In this document: positions 1-8,618 of the stretch, piece by piece
How the letters are laid out: every line of letters starts with the position of its first letter
Position numbering within the stretch: position 1 is the stretch's first letter
Assembly (NCBI RefSeq): GCF_963678425.1
Contig: NZ_OY782855.1
Span: 2,480,001-2,544,000, forward strand
DNA from: an uncultured Bacteroides sp.
Lineage (GTDB): Bacteria > Bacteroidota > Bacteroidia > Bacteroidales > Bacteroidaceae
Length of the DNA stretch: 64,000 nucleotides
Direction: 5' to 3'
Position numbers and translations under genes: made by a program
The notes under the pieces: model-generated
The model's database searches: none
Told to the model about the DNA's origin: nothing
Seen by the model: the letters and a program-made list of their open reading frames with translations, nothing else

Positions 1-706
1 CTACTTCAGTTGTAGAATAACCGATTGATCTTTTCTGTCTTTTAATACCCATAGCAGTTACAACGACCTCATTCAAAGAATGAACATCTTCACTTAGAGT
101 AATATTCAGGCTATTTTTTCCGCTAACAGATACTTCCTGTGTAACAAAACCAATGTAACTAACAACCAGAGTTGCGTTACCTGGTGTCTGTAATGAGAAA
201 TCACCATCCATTCCAGTAACGGTTCCTGTTTTTTCCCCTTTAACCTTTACACTTGCACCAATAATAGACTCACCATTCTTGTCTTTTACAACTCCAGTAA
301 CCTTTTTCGCCTTTTGTTGTGTACCGTTTGATCTGGTAGCACCAGCAGTCTTGGCTGTTCTTGAATCATATAAAACAACCACTTGACCTTTAATTTCGTA
401 CTTAATACCGGTATCTTTTAGAACCTCGTTTAATATAGTATTAAGATTTTGGTTTTTAGCATCAACAGAGACGCTATTCACATTTTTGGTCTCCAAAGAT
501 TTGTCGTATGAGAATACAACATCAGTCTGTTTAGACAGTAAATCAACTACATTTTTGAGAGTAACATTATTCAAGGAAAGGTGAACATTAAAACCTTGAC
601 TGAGCACTTCACTCGTTGGCATTGCTTGTGCATTTAAGCCATACCCTAATAAAAGCCCTACGCACAAATGCTTTATACAGACGCAGGTATTAGATTTGTT
701 TTTCAT
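1..706 (-). CDS. TonB-dependent receptor (SusC/FecA type), N-terminal part only
   Basis: This is an outer-membrane TonB-dependent transporter that runs off the left edge of the window, so only the first 235 residues are visible. The ATG at 704-706 opens a signal peptide ending near NAQA. Residues about 38-110 look like an STN (secretin/TonB N-terminal) domain, the part that contacts a FecR anti-sigma factor in signalling transporters. Residues about 133-210 are a carboxypeptidase-regulatory-like (SusC N-terminal) beta-sandwich, followed by the start of a plug region with the conserved NEVVVTAMG segment. The gene lies downstream of fecR on the same strand, the usual order for sigma/anti-sigma-controlled SusC homologues. 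The substrate cannot be told from this fragment. SusC-like assignment is firm; the signalling role is inferred from the STN domain and the neighbour. Confidence 0.9.
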   Translation of the reverse strand, partial: MKNKSNTCVCIKHLCVGLLLGYGLNAQAMPTSEVLSQGFNVHLSLNNVTLKNVVDLLSKQTDVVFSYDKSLETKNVNSVSVDAKNQNLNTILNEVLKDTGIKYEIKGQVVVLYDSRTAKTAGATRSNGTQQKAKKVTGVVKDKNGESIIGASVKVKGEKTGTVTGMDGDFSLQTPGNATLVVSYIGFVTQEVSVSGKNSLNITLSEDVHSLNEVVVTAMGIKRQKRSIGYSTTEV

Positions 707-954
707 AAACACATTTTTATTATTAAATCAATAAATCAGATTTTTTTCGCTTAACATTTTTAGACCCCAGGTCTTCTTCGGTTCATTTTACATAGGCTAC
801 TAATTTAATTTAAGATAATTGTCATACATAGTATATATAACTATTTGACATACATATTTTGCATAATATTTATTAATTCAATATTGGAATCATTTATCTA
901 ATACAACTCAAACAGTAAAACTACCTAAATGATATTTCTTTTTATTAATACCGC

Positions 955-1923
955 TTAATGAATAATTGTTGCCCGCTTGCCGGTCAGGTAATAGATTTCT
1001 TCAAGAACATTGTCGAGATTATCCTTGCCCTTATAATAAAAATTGTATTTGTGGTATTTCAGGTCATCAAAATCCATCTGAATCTTGACTTTATATGTTT
1101 GTTCCAGACTACTTATAATTTCAGAAAGTGTAGCATTAGACAATGATATCAAATTATAGCGCCATGAAGTATATGATTTTGCATCAACCTCATTTATATC
1201 CAGTGAATTTAATTCCCGGGAATACAAAACTTGCTGGCCTGGATGAATTTTGGTCAGGCTTTCACCGGATCTATCTTCTAGTTGAACAGACCCTCTCAAT
1301 AAAACAACTTCGCCTTTGTGGCTGGAATTATCAGAATTTACACTAAATGCAGTACCAAGAACTTTAACCCGGAACGTTTCTGTTTCAACAATAAATGGAT
1401 GCTTCGGATCCCTCTCCACATCAAAGAAAGCAAGACCTTTTAGCTTTACATGTCTTTCATCATCCGTATATCCATCGGAATAAGCTATTGTGGCATTCTG
1501 ACTTAACCATACTACTGATCCATCTTTTAATTTCACCTGTTTTACCGAATCAGGCAATAAATTAGTATAAGTATATAAAAGCGGGGCATTAGAAGTGGCA
1601 TAATGTGTCAAAAACAGCACAGCGATCAGGATTGAGGCTGCTATACCTCCACACCAATATACCAGATTCTTTCGTTTCAGATATTTTTTTCCATGTTTTT
1701 CAGCTTCGGATCGGTCTATGATTTCATTCATTTTGACCAGAGATTTGTATACCTCTAAAGATTGGTTCTTGTCAGAGATATCAGATCTCGTTTTCCATAT
1801 CGTTTCTATCTCAAAAAACAACCTTTTGTTTTCTGAAGAAGCTTCCAGCCATTCAAACAACTCTTTTTCTTCTTCATGAGTAGTTTGACCGATCAGATAT
1901 TTATATATGATAATTTCGTTCAT
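955..1923 (-). CDS. FecR family anti-sigma factor
   Basis: This inner-membrane anti-sigma factor would hold an ECF sigma factor and release it when its partner TonB receptor signals. Residues 1-85 form the cytoplasmic sigma-binding domain with the typical YLIGQTTHEEEKELFEW start. One membrane helix lies at about 88-108, a periplasmic FecR domain at about 125-215 (VKLKDGSVVWLSQNATI, FRVKVLGTAFSV), and a DUF4974/STN-like domain at about 255-322. An in-frame ATG 84 bases further upstream exists, but it adds a hydrophobic stretch foreign to the family, so the MNEIIIYKYL start is used, giving 322 aa. No ECF sigma gene is found next to it; the next gene upstream is an unrelated esterase. The STN-containing receptor immediately downstream is its likely partner. 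Confidence 0.9.
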   Translation of the reverse strand: MNEIIIYKYLIGQTTHEEEKELFEWLEASSENKRLFFEIETIWKTRSDISDKNQSLEVYKSLVKMNEIIDRSEAEKHGKKYLKRKNLVYWCGGIAASILIAVLFLTHYATSNAPLLYTYTNLLPDSVKQVKLKDGSVVWLSQNATIAYSDGYTDDERHVKLKGLAFFDVERDPKHPFIVETETFRVKVLGTAFSVNSDNSSHKGEVVLLRGSVQLEDRSGESLTKIHPGQQVLYSRELNSLDINEVDAKSYTSWRYNLISLSNATLSEIISSLEQTYKVKIQMDFDDLKYHKYNFYYKGKDNLDNVLEEIYYLTGKRATIIH

Positions 1924-2276
1924 TCTATAAGCGATTTTATATGATACAATTATAAAGGGGAAAATACCTAAATGAAATATAAAAAAATGCAGTGCCAAAG
2001 AAATCAAGAGGTTTATTTATCAGATTAGGCCTTCCTCCAAAAAATAGAAGAAAAGCCTAATCCTTTAAGCTAAAACTAAATGGAAAAGTAGAAAGGGGAA
2101 TATATCCAAACATGTACATTTTTGAATAACTGAACGGAATATAATAAAGAGATAACTGACAAAACATTTTTTGAGAGATTTGGATAAAAATAATCAGGAA
2201 ATGCTGTGAACTGGTTCACCAATTATATAATTACCTGATTAAAAATCACTATGGATCATTGACTTATCCTTCCTGT
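1924..2276. other. Intergenic stretch with two inverted repeats; no sigma factor gene
   Basis: No gene is visible here although an ECF sigma gene would be expected upstream of fecR. Two inverted repeats stand out. GATTAGGC at 2023-2030 pairs with GCCTAATC at 2055-2062, with CTTC/GAAG able to pair inside it. TAATCAGG at 2191-2198 pairs with CCTGATTA at 2234-2241. No match to the TAnnTTTG promoter element was found on the minus strand, so the fecR promoter is not identified. Confidence 0.5.
2186..2241 (-). terminator. Possible terminator after the esterase gene
   Basis: The outer 8-bp stem TAATCAGG/CCTGATTA (2191-2198 and 2234-2241) is followed on the minus strand by a short T run. Inside it lies a second perfect stem, GTGAAC/GTTCAC at 2206-2211 and 2214-2219, with a 2-base loop. 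The long outer loop makes this weaker than a textbook terminator; the inner palindrome could instead be a protein-binding site. Confidence 0.4.
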
Positions 2277-3101
2277 CTATTCAATTTTACACATCTTTTT
2301 TATATGTTCAATAATCAAATAGCAAGCCGGAGCAACTACCGTTCCATGATCGAATCCTTTCAATTCGTACAACTCCGTGTTTTTGTTTCCTACTGATTTT
2401 AGGACAGCAGCCAGATGAGCATTTTCTTCATATCGGGCAGACATTTCCAAATCCCGGTCACCGGTAATTAAAACCATTGGAGAAGCATCTTTACGAGCAT
2501 GATTAGAAGGTGCATAAGTATCTATGACAGGCAAATCAAGAGGTAAGCCTCTTTCTTTACGAATGGTGTAATGTGTAGTAGTCTGACCACTGATTGGGAA
2601 ATAAGCAGCCACACTGTCAGCATCTACATTATATTTTGCAAGGTAGCTTTTATCCAGACCTAGCATTAATGTAAGATAGCCGCCGGCAGAATGACCTGAA
2701 ACAAAAATCTGTTTAGTACTCCCTCCATACTTCCGGATATTATTAAAAGCCCATGCCACTGCAGCTGCAGCATCATCTGTATATGCAGGATTGGTTGCTT
2801 TGGGACTCAGACGATAATTAACAGCTATAATTGCAATACCTTTATTCATGAGCTCTTTTGGGAAGTATTTTTCGCCTCCCTCAAGTCCGCCACCATGAAA
2901 CCATACTACAGTAGGAAAATCTTTCATATTTTCGGGATAGTAAAAATCCAATTTACAACGGCTTTGTTCGTATGCATCATTTGCCTGTGATTTATAGGGG
3001 ATGTTATATTCATAGAGATAGGTTGCGGCATTTTGTGCAACTGCACAGCATGAACAGAACAGAGTGAGTAAAAGGGCAATAAGGTATTTTTTGTGTGTCA
3101 T
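2277..3101 (-). CDS. Secreted alpha/beta-hydrolase, esterase/acetyl esterase type
   Basis: This is a 274-aa serine esterase of the alpha/beta-hydrolase fold, likely exported to the periplasm or cell surface. The N-terminus is a signal peptide with a probable cut after AVAQ; the CSCC stretch is not a good lipobox. The oxyanion-hole motif HGGG lies at 69-72 and the nucleophile elbow GHSAG at 136-140 (Ser138). Asp217 in GDRD and His252 in GFDHG complete the triad. Such enzymes in Bacteroides often remove acetyl or feruloyl groups from plant polysaccharides, but the natural substrate cannot be read from the sequence. It starts 32 bases downstream of the argF' stop on the same strand, so read-through from the arg/pro genes is possible, though a functional link is not obvious. 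Confidence 0.85.
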   Translation of the reverse strand: MTHKKYLIALLLTLFCSCCAVAQNAATYLYEYNIPYKSQANDAYEQSRCKLDFYYPENMKDFPTVVWFHGGGLEGGEKYFPKELMNKGIAIIAVNYRLSPKATNPAYTDDAAAAVAWAFNNIRKYGGSTKQIFVSGHSAGGYLTLMLGLDKSYLAKYNVDADSVAAYFPISGQTTTHYTIRKERGLPLDLPVIDTYAPSNHARKDASPMVLITGDRDLEMSARYEENAHLAAVLKSVGNKNTELYELKGFDHGTVVAPACYLIIEHIKKMCKIE

Positions 3102-3133
3102 AGCAGATTTAAGTTAAGTAAAAAAGAAAGGGC

Positions 3134-4090
3134 TTATTCAAGCCCTTCCAAAATGCGTTTAAGTACTACCGTTGCCGAAATCTCACGGTTTGCAGCTTCG
3201 GGAATTACAATGGATTGCGGACTTTCTATTACGTCGTCCGTTACAATCATATTTCTTCTAACCGGCAGACAGTGCATAAAGTAGGCATTATTGGTCACTG
3301 CCATGTGGTCTGCACTTACTGTCCATGCACGGTCTTTGCTCAATACTTGTCCGTAGAAATCGTCTTCATAAGCACCCCAGCTCTTTGCATAGACAAAATC
3401 AGCTCCTTCCAAAGCTTTCATCTGGTCATATTCAACTCTTGCATTGCCCACGAATTGATCTGCAAGTTCATAACCTTTCGGATGGGTGATTACGAATTCA
3501 TAATCCGTAACATTCATCCATTCTGCAAAAGAGTTTGGAACAGCCTGAGGAAGTGGACGTGGATGTGGAGCCCAGGTCATTACAACTTTAGGGCGTGCTG
3601 TTTTCTTATATTCTTCAATAGTAATTAAGTCGGCAAAGCTCTGTAATGGATGACGGGTAGCTGCTTCCATAGAGAATACCGGGCGACCGGAATACTTAAT
3701 AAACTGATTGATAATTACTTCATTATAATCATCGTCTTTATTCTCAAAACGGGCAAAAGAACGCACACCGATAATATCGCAGTAGCAGCCCATTACCGGA
3801 ATGGCTTCCAAAAGGTGCTCTGTTTTATCACCGTCCATAATCACTCCTCTCTCAGTTTCCAGTTTCCATGCTCCCTGATTTACATCGAGCACAATCACGT
3901 TCATTCCAAGATTCATGGCTGCCTTTTGTGTACTCAGACGAGTACGAAGGCTGGAATTGAAGAATATCATCAAGAGAGTTTTGTTCCTTCCTAACTCTAC
4001 ATATTTGAAACGATCTTTCTTTATCTCAAAAGCTTCTCTTAAAGCTGACTGCAGATCACCTAAATCGTGCACATTTGTAAAATTTCTCAT
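3134..4090 (-). CDS. argF': N-succinylornithine/N-acetylornithine carbamoyltransferase
   Basis: This 318-aa transcarbamylase transfers the carbamoyl group to an N-acylated ornithine, the step replacing ordinary ornithine carbamoylation in Bacteroidetes arginine synthesis. The carbamoyl-phosphate loop SSLRTR is at 46-51, and HP near the RHPLQS segment and HCLPVRR near the C-terminus match the family. From memory, the sequence is very close to the crystallised Bacteroides fragilis succinylornithine transcarbamylase. That enzyme has a proline at residue 90 that was reported to set succinyl versus acetyl preference (glutamate in the Xanthomonas acetyl enzyme); here the position reads DGDKTEH, with Thr90. 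The acyl group used is therefore not settled. It follows proB and proA on the same strand with a 31-base gap. Confidence 0.92.
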   Translation of the reverse strand: MRNFTNVHDLGDLQSALREAFEIKKDRFKYVELGRNKTLLMIFFNSSLRTRLSTQKAAMNLGMNVIVLDVNQGAWKLETERGVIMDGDKTEHLLEAIPVMGCYCDIIGVRSFARFENKDDDYNEVIINQFIKYSGRPVFSMEAATRHPLQSFADLITIEEYKKTARPKVVMTWAPHPRPLPQAVPNSFAEWMNVTDYEFVITHPKGYELADQFVGNARVEYDQMKALEGADFVYAKSWGAYEDDFYGQVLSKDRAWTVSADHMAVTNNAYFMHCLPVRRNMIVTDDVIESPQSIVIPEAANREISATVVLKRILEGLE

Positions 4091-4121
4091 TTTATTTTTC
4101 TTTTAGTTGATTATCTGTTGA

Positions 4122-5372
4122 CTATTGTCTTACCTGACCATCTCCTTTAATAATCCATTTATAGGAAGTCAGCTCTTCGAGCCCCATTGGACCACGGGCG
4201 TGAAGCTTCTGAGTACTGATACCTATTTCCGCACCCAAACCAAACTGTGCACCATCTGTAAATGCAGTGGAGACGTTAGTATAAACACAAGCAGCATCAA
4301 CTGACTTTGTGAATAGATTGGCATTTTCAGCATTCTCAGTCACAATACATTCACTGTGTTTGGAACCGTTTCTGAAGATATGTTCAAGAGCCTCAGTTAT
4401 ATCTTTCACACTCTTTATGGACATTGTATAAGAAAGGAATTCTGTACCGTAACTTTCGGGTGTGGCAAGTTTCAGCAAATCGGCAGGATAATGACCATCC
4501 AATACTTTATATGCTCTCTTATCTGCATAAATCACCACCTTGCTTTTCTGCAATGGTTCGCAAAGAGAAGGCAGATCCAACAACCTTTTTTCATGAATAA
4601 TCACGCAATCTAACGCATTGCACACACTCACTCTTCGGGTCTTTGCATTATTAATAATCACAGCTCCCTTTTTAAGATCGCCAAATTCATCAAAATAAGT
4701 ATGGCATACCCCAGCTCCTGTTTCAATAACCGGGATGGTGGCATGCTGACGGACAAACTGAATCAGGCTGCTGCTTCCGCGGGGTATCAGCAAGTCTACG
4801 TATCCCACAGCGTTGAGCAGTTGAGAGGTTGCCTCTCTGTCAGCCGGAAGAAGTTCTACAATATGAGTATCCACCTCAAATTTCTCCAGAACAGAATGGA
4901 TAATCTTCACAATTGCCCGATTGGAATAATCGGCATCACTTCCACCTTTCAGCACACAGGCATTACCACTTTTCAGGCATAAAGAGAATACATCGAAGCT
5001 AACATTGGGACGAGCTTCGTAGATAATACCTATCACACCAAAAGGGACACTAACCTTAGACAATTCTATTCCATTAGGTCTTATTGTTTTAAGCAATGTA
5101 CGTCCAAGCGGTGAAGGAAGAGTAGCTACATTACGTATGTCACTAGCAATTCCTTTGATACGTTCTTCGGTAAGCATCAAGCGGTCATACTTAGGGTTAC
5201 TCGTTTCCATCTTTGCTAAATCTTTCTGATTTCCGGAAAGGATTAGCTGAGTTTGCACTTCAGCCGCATCGGCCAACGCAATTAATATTTCATTAATCTG
5301 ATGATCATTCAGAAAAGCAAGTTTTCTGCTTGCCGACTGAACAGCCTGAAAGGTTTCTTTTAAATCCATCAT
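4122..5372 (-). CDS. proA: Gamma-glutamyl phosphate reductase
   Basis: ProA reduces gamma-glutamyl phosphate to glutamate-5-semialdehyde with NADPH, the second step of proline synthesis. The 416-aa length fits the family. The aldehyde-dehydrogenase-like fold is shown by FGVIGIIYEARPNVS (111-125), the nucleotide-binding segment LKSGNACVLKGGSDA (133-147), IPRGSSSLI (197-205) and the catalytic cysteine region RRVSVCNALDC with Cys251 as the likely thiol. Two adjacent ATGs are possible starts; the first is used. It lies 17 bases after proB, so the two are almost certainly co-transcribed, and the kinase and reductase act on the same unstable intermediate. argF' follows 31 bases downstream. Confidence 0.96.
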   Translation of the reverse strand: MMDLKETFQAVQSASRKLAFLNDHQINEILIALADAAEVQTQLILSGNQKDLAKMETSNPKYDRLMLTEERIKGIASDIRNVATLPSPLGRTLLKTIRPNGIELSKVSVPFGVIGIIYEARPNVSFDVFSLCLKSGNACVLKGGSDADYSNRAIVKIIHSVLEKFEVDTHIVELLPADREATSQLLNAVGYVDLLIPRGSSSLIQFVRQHATIPVIETGAGVCHTYFDEFGDLKKGAVIINNAKTRRVSVCNALDCVIIHEKRLLDLPSLCEPLQKSKVVIYADKRAYKVLDGHYPADLLKLATPESYGTEFLSYTMSIKSVKDITEALEHIFRNGSKHSECIVTENAENANLFTKSVDAACVYTNVSTAFTDGAQFGLGAEIGISTQKLHARGPMGLEELTSYKWIIKGDGQVRQ

Positions 5373-5389
5373 TCGTCAATAATTAGATT

Positions 5390-6472
5390 CTATTCTATAT
5401 AAAGATAATCATAATGCACAATCGGTTTTAAACCATGTTTGCCAATCATTTCTCTGGCCTCAGTAGAGTCGAAGGAAGCCTTGCCCACTCCTATTTGTTT
5501 GCCTTTAAAGTCCAGAATACGAACAATATCGTCTTTCTCAAATTCGCCTTCAATGCTGGTAATTCCTACTGGAAGAATACTTACCGCCTTATTTGAATTG
5601 ATGATCCGGGTAGCCTGTTCGTTAATGTGCAGCTCACCTTTGGCAAAGCCTTCACTATGAGCAATCCATTTTTTTATGCTCGATACCTCCTGAGTGGAAG
5701 GGATAAACCGGGTACAGATGGTAGTCTTAGGTTTCTTCAGCAAATCAACCAGAATATTGTCCCGCTTGCCATTGGCAATAATCACCGTGATTCCCTCATC
5801 GGCCACTTTACGTGCAATATTGGTCTTGGTAAGCATACCTCCTCTTCCAAAACCTGATTTCTCTGTTTGTATATAGTCCGACAGATCTTTTCCATGCTCC
5901 ACTTCGGCAATAACTGATGAATCAGGATCAGAAGGTGAACCGTTATAAATTCCGTCAATATTGCTCAGAATAATAAGCGCCTGAGCATCCATCATACTGG
6001 CTATCAAACCGGATAACTCATCGTTATCTGTAAACATCAGTTCGGATACAGAAATGGTATCATTCTCGTTGACTATAGGAATCACGCCATTCTCCAGCAT
6101 CACAGTCATGCAATTCTTCTGATTCAGATAGTGACGCCGGGTACCAAAGTTTTCTTTGGTTGTGAGCACCTGCCCTACGGGAATTTTATGTTCCCGAAAC
6201 AATTCATAATATCGATTAATCAGTTTGGCTTGCCCCACTGCGGAAAACAGCTGGCGCTGATCCACACTATCAAGTTTCTTTGATGCACGAATCTCACTTC
6301 TTCCTGAAGCAACCGCACCTGAAGAGATTAAAATTACCTCAACTCCAGCCTTGTGTAGTTCGGCAACCTGATCAACTAAAGCAGACATCCGGGTGATATC
6401 CAGTGTACCATCCCTACGTGTCAACACATTGCTACCTATCTTAACTGCTACTTTTGTATATTGAAACGCCAT
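5390..6472 (-). CDS. proB: Glutamate 5-kinase with PUA domain
   Basis: ProB phosphorylates glutamate to gamma-glutamyl phosphate, the first and usually proline-inhibited step of proline synthesis. The amino-acid kinase domain starts at VAVKIGSNVL and contains ISSGAVASG, the NENDT motif and FGRGGMLTK. The last 80 or so residues form a PUA domain, as in E. coli ProB. The open frame extends 26 codons upstream, but those residues are not family-like, and a -7 promoter element at 6493-6500 would place the transcript start about 14 bases before the ATG at 6472, so that ATG is chosen (360 aa). It heads a proB-proA-argF' unit and is divergent from the aminotransferase gene. Confidence 0.95.
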   Translation of the reverse strand: MAFQYTKVAVKIGSNVLTRRDGTLDITRMSALVDQVAELHKAGVEVILISSGAVASGRSEIRASKKLDSVDQRQLFSAVGQAKLINRYYELFREHKIPVGQVLTTKENFGTRRHYLNQKNCMTVMLENGVIPIVNENDTISVSELMFTDNDELSGLIASMMDAQALIILSNIDGIYNGSPSDPDSSVIAEVEHGKDLSDYIQTEKSGFGRGGMLTKTNIARKVADEGITVIIANGKRDNILVDLLKKPKTTICTRFIPSTQEVSSIKKWIAHSEGFAKGELHINEQATRIINSNKAVSILPVGITSIEGEFEKDDIVRILDFKGKQIGVGKASFDSTEAREMIGKHGLKPIVHYDYLYIE

Positions 6473-6492
6473 CCTGTAATAATTTAGAAGCA

Positions 6493-6526
6493 CAAATATA
6501 GAAAATTTAATCGATTTGTGAGCAAA
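6493..6526 (-). promoter_or_regulatory. proB promoter (Bacteroides type)
   Basis: On the minus strand TATATTTG (6500-6493) matches the Bacteroides -7 consensus TAnnTTTG, and a TTTG (6526-6523) lies 22 bases upstream in the -33 position. The implied transcript start is about 14 bases before the proB ATG. Confidence 0.6.
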
Positions 6527-6625
6527 GAGCCGTAGTTTCTTATCCTTCACTTTCTCAATTCTTAAATATCAGGCAGAGAAAGATCAAAAGAGAAGTAAAG
6601 ATGGGGCAAATCCATCTATTTTTTC

Positions 6626-6633
6626 TATTTTTG
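6626..6633 (+). promoter_or_regulatory. Aminotransferase promoter -7 element
   Basis: TATTTTTG matches TAnnTTTG and sits 18 bases before the ATG at 6652, predicting a very short leader. No clear TTTG is found at the -33 position. It is divergent from the proB promoter. Confidence 0.5.
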
Positions 6634-6651
6634 CAGCCAAAGAAAACTATA

Positions 6652-7800
6652 ATGAGAATTACAAACCCACAAGTGGAACAGATGACCCCGTTCATTGTAA
6701 TGGACGTTCTGGAGAAAGCAAATGAGATGCAGAAAGAGGGAATATCTATTATCCACCTGGAAGTTGGTGAACCCGACTTTGATATTCCGGCATGTGTGGC
6801 TCAATCAGCCAAAGCAGCTTATGACAATCACCACACACATTACACCCACTCTTTAGGTCATCCCGACCTTCGGAAAGCCATTGCCGATTTTTATAAAAAA
6901 GAATATGATGTAACGGTAGATCCTGAATGCATAGTTGTTACATGCGGTTCCTCGCCTGCCATTCTACTCACGCTTATGTTACTTTGTGAGCCTGAAAGCG
7001 AAGTGATTATGTCCAATCCTGGTTATGCCTGCTACCGGAATTTTACACTGGCAGCACATGCCAATCCGGTATTGGTACCTTTGCGTGCAGCAAACGGATT
7101 TCAGTATGACGTTGAGGATATAAAGAAAAGTATTACACCCCTTACCCGGGGAATATTCATTAATTCACCTATGAACCCTACCGGAACACTCCTGGAAGAA
7201 TCTTTCTTTAAAGAAGTTTCATCACTAGGGGTTCCAGTAATATCTGATGAGATCTATCACGGACTGGTATACGAAGGTAAGGCAAGAAGCATTCTTGAGT
7301 TTACCAACAAGGCTTTTGTACTAAACGGATTTTCAAAACGCTTTGCAATGACCGGACTTCGCCTTGGATATCTCATTGCACCCAAAGAATATATGCGTCC
7401 TTTGCAAAAGCTGCAGCAGAACTTATTTATCTGCGCACCAAGCATTGCCCAGCAAGCCGGCATCACCGCACTCAAAGAGGCTGAGGAAGATGTGGAGAAA
7501 ATGAAAGCGATCTACAATGAGCGACGGATCTACATGATCTCCCGCCTGAAAGAGATGGGATTTAAAATTGATGTGGAACCTAAAGGTGCCTTTTATATTT
7601 TCTGCGATGCCCGCAAGTTCACTAAAGATTCTTATAAGTTTGCTTTCGAGATTCTGGAACATGCACATGTGGGAGTTACTCCCGGAGTAGATTTTGGTAC
7701 TGCCGGTGAGGGATACATTCGCTTCTCATATGCCAATTCAATAGAAAACATTAAGGAAGGAATGGATCGGATTGAAGCATATCTAAGAACAATTCAGTAA
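6652..7800 (+). CDS. PLP-dependent class I/II aminotransferase
   Basis: This 382-aa fold-type I aminotransferase resembles aspartate/aromatic aminotransferases. Visible motifs are NSPMNPTGT (171-179), the PLP-pyridine aspartate in SDEIYHG (Asp199), and the Schiff-base lysine in NGFSKRFAMTG (Lys229). The C-terminal arginine region GEGYIRFSYA, which binds the substrate carboxylate, is also present. The open frame extends 17 codons upstream, but these include a -7 promoter element and are not conserved-looking, so the MRITNPQ start is chosen. The amino donor and acceptor cannot be fixed from sequence; aspartate or a branched or aromatic amino acid is likely. It is a single-gene unit: divergent promoter on one side and a strong bidirectional terminator on the other. 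Confidence 0.9.
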   Translation: MRITNPQVEQMTPFIVMDVLEKANEMQKEGISIIHLEVGEPDFDIPACVAQSAKAAYDNHHTHYTHSLGHPDLRKAIADFYKKEYDVTVDPECIVVTCGSSPAILLTLMLLCEPESEVIMSNPGYACYRNFTLAAHANPVLVPLRAANGFQYDVEDIKKSITPLTRGIFINSPMNPTGTLLEESFFKEVSSLGVPVISDEIYHGLVYEGKARSILEFTNKAFVLNGFSKRFAMTGLRLGYLIAPKEYMRPLQKLQQNLFICAPSIAQQAGITALKEAEEDVEKMKAIYNERRIYMISRLKEMGFKIDVEPKGAFYIFCDARKFTKDSYKFAFEILEHAHVGVTPGVDFGTAGEGYIRFSYANSIENIKEGMDRIEAYLRTIQ

Positions 7801-7804
7801 TTAT

Positions 7805-7887
7805 AAAAAAGCTACAGACCAGATATCTGATAAGACTTATCCTCAAAAGGAGTCATCAGATATCTGGTCTGTAGTAATCTATTTTTT
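7805..7887. terminator. Strong bidirectional terminator
   Basis: A 20-bp perfect inverted repeat (arms 7812-7831 and 7855-7874) has a 23-base loop, an A run before it and a T run after it. It can end the aminotransferase transcript on the plus strand and the converging DUF2007 transcript on the minus strand. The T run overlaps the DUF2007 stop codon. Confidence 0.9.
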
Positions 7888-8128
7888 ACTCTTTACTTTC
7901 GCGTGCTTCCACCAATTGAATAGCGACCTCATAATCTTCCGGAACTACAATGACTTTCACACCACCAGGACCGAAGTTTACAGACATCGATGGCGCTATA
8001 CATCCCAGATTATCATCCTTCAATGCAGCTTCAATGCCTGCACTTTCCAACAAACCCTTCACTAATTCAGCCTCCCAGGGCGTTCCCGTAAAAACCTCTA
8101 CTAGAGGAGTGTTATCTTCTACATTCAT
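7886..8128 (-). CDS. DUF2007 family protein, paralogue 1
   Basis: This 80-aa cytosolic protein carries the DUF2007 (putative signal-transducing) pattern: a VEVFTGTPWEAELVKGLLESAGI helix-strand start, a variable loop, and a hydrophobic strand-helix end (VKVIVVPEDYEVAIQLVE). It has no signal peptide or membrane helix. It is the first of three tandem homologues; it and the second are the most alike (WEAELV.GLLES shared), and this copy has a longer glycine-proline loop. The biochemical role of the family is not known to me beyond a proposed small ligand- or peptide-binding fold similar to ACT or PII-like proteins. No promoter element was identified directly upstream, although an AT-rich near-match lies near 8160. 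Confidence 0.8.
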   Translation of the reverse strand: MNVEDNTPLVEVFTGTPWEAELVKGLLESAGIEAALKDDNLGCIAPSMSVNFGPGGVKVIVVPEDYEVAIQLVEARESKE

Positions 8129-8290
8129 AATTATTACATTTTAAGATTAATAATCTACTCTAAAATATAACAATTAAAAAGCAAAACTTGTTGCGAAAGA
8201 GGAATGATTTATATTTAAAAATGCAGAGACATACTATTCTTACTTAAGTTGCATGGTTTTCACTCAGATCAAGGTGAAAAAGGTTCTTAC

Positions 8291-8530
8291 CTACTCTGTA
8301 TTTCCCCTTGTAGCAAGTATCTCGCTGGCAACTTCAAAATCATATGCAAATACAAGGACTTTCATTCCACCCCCAAAGCTAAATGATGTTGATGATGTAA
8401 AGTTTACCATGTTATCATTCTTTAATGCAGCCTGGACACCAGAACTTTCCAATAGTCCTCTCACTAATTCGGCCTCCCAAGGGGTTCCCGAGAAAACTTC
8501 TACTAAAGGAATCTTATCATCTCTATCCAT
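8291..8530 (-). CDS. DUF2007 family protein, paralogue 2
   Basis: This 79-aa protein is clearly paralogous to the neighbouring genes: VEVFSGTPWEAELVRGLLESSGVQAALKND matches paralogue 1 closely, while the central loop (SSTSFSFGGGMK) differs. It has its own -7 element upstream (8564-8571), so each copy is probably separately transcribed, and it lies 162 bases from paralogue 1. The variation is concentrated in the loop before the last strand, suggesting that the three copies diverged in what they bind. Function is unknown. Confidence 0.8.
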   Translation of the reverse strand: MDRDDKIPLVEVFSGTPWEAELVRGLLESSGVQAALKNDNMVNFTSSTSFSFGGGMKVLVFAYDFEVASEILATRGNTE

Positions 8531-8563
8531 AATTATTATATTTAAAGATTAATACTCAATCAA

Positions 8564-8571
8564 CAAATATA
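8564..8571 (-). promoter_or_regulatory. Promoter -7 element of DUF2007 paralogue 2
   Basis: The minus strand reads TATATTTG, a perfect TAnnTTTG match, 34 bases before the ATG at 8530. No -33 TTTG is evident. Confidence 0.5.
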
Positions 8572-8618
8572 ATAAATAAAAAGACAAATGCATTACGAAA
8601 GCAGTTATATTGTATTTA

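Noticed and set aside
1..1923. Complete sigma/anti-sigma/receptor system
   Set aside because: No sigma factor gene is present and the receptor is cut by the window edge, so only two of the three parts can be shown.
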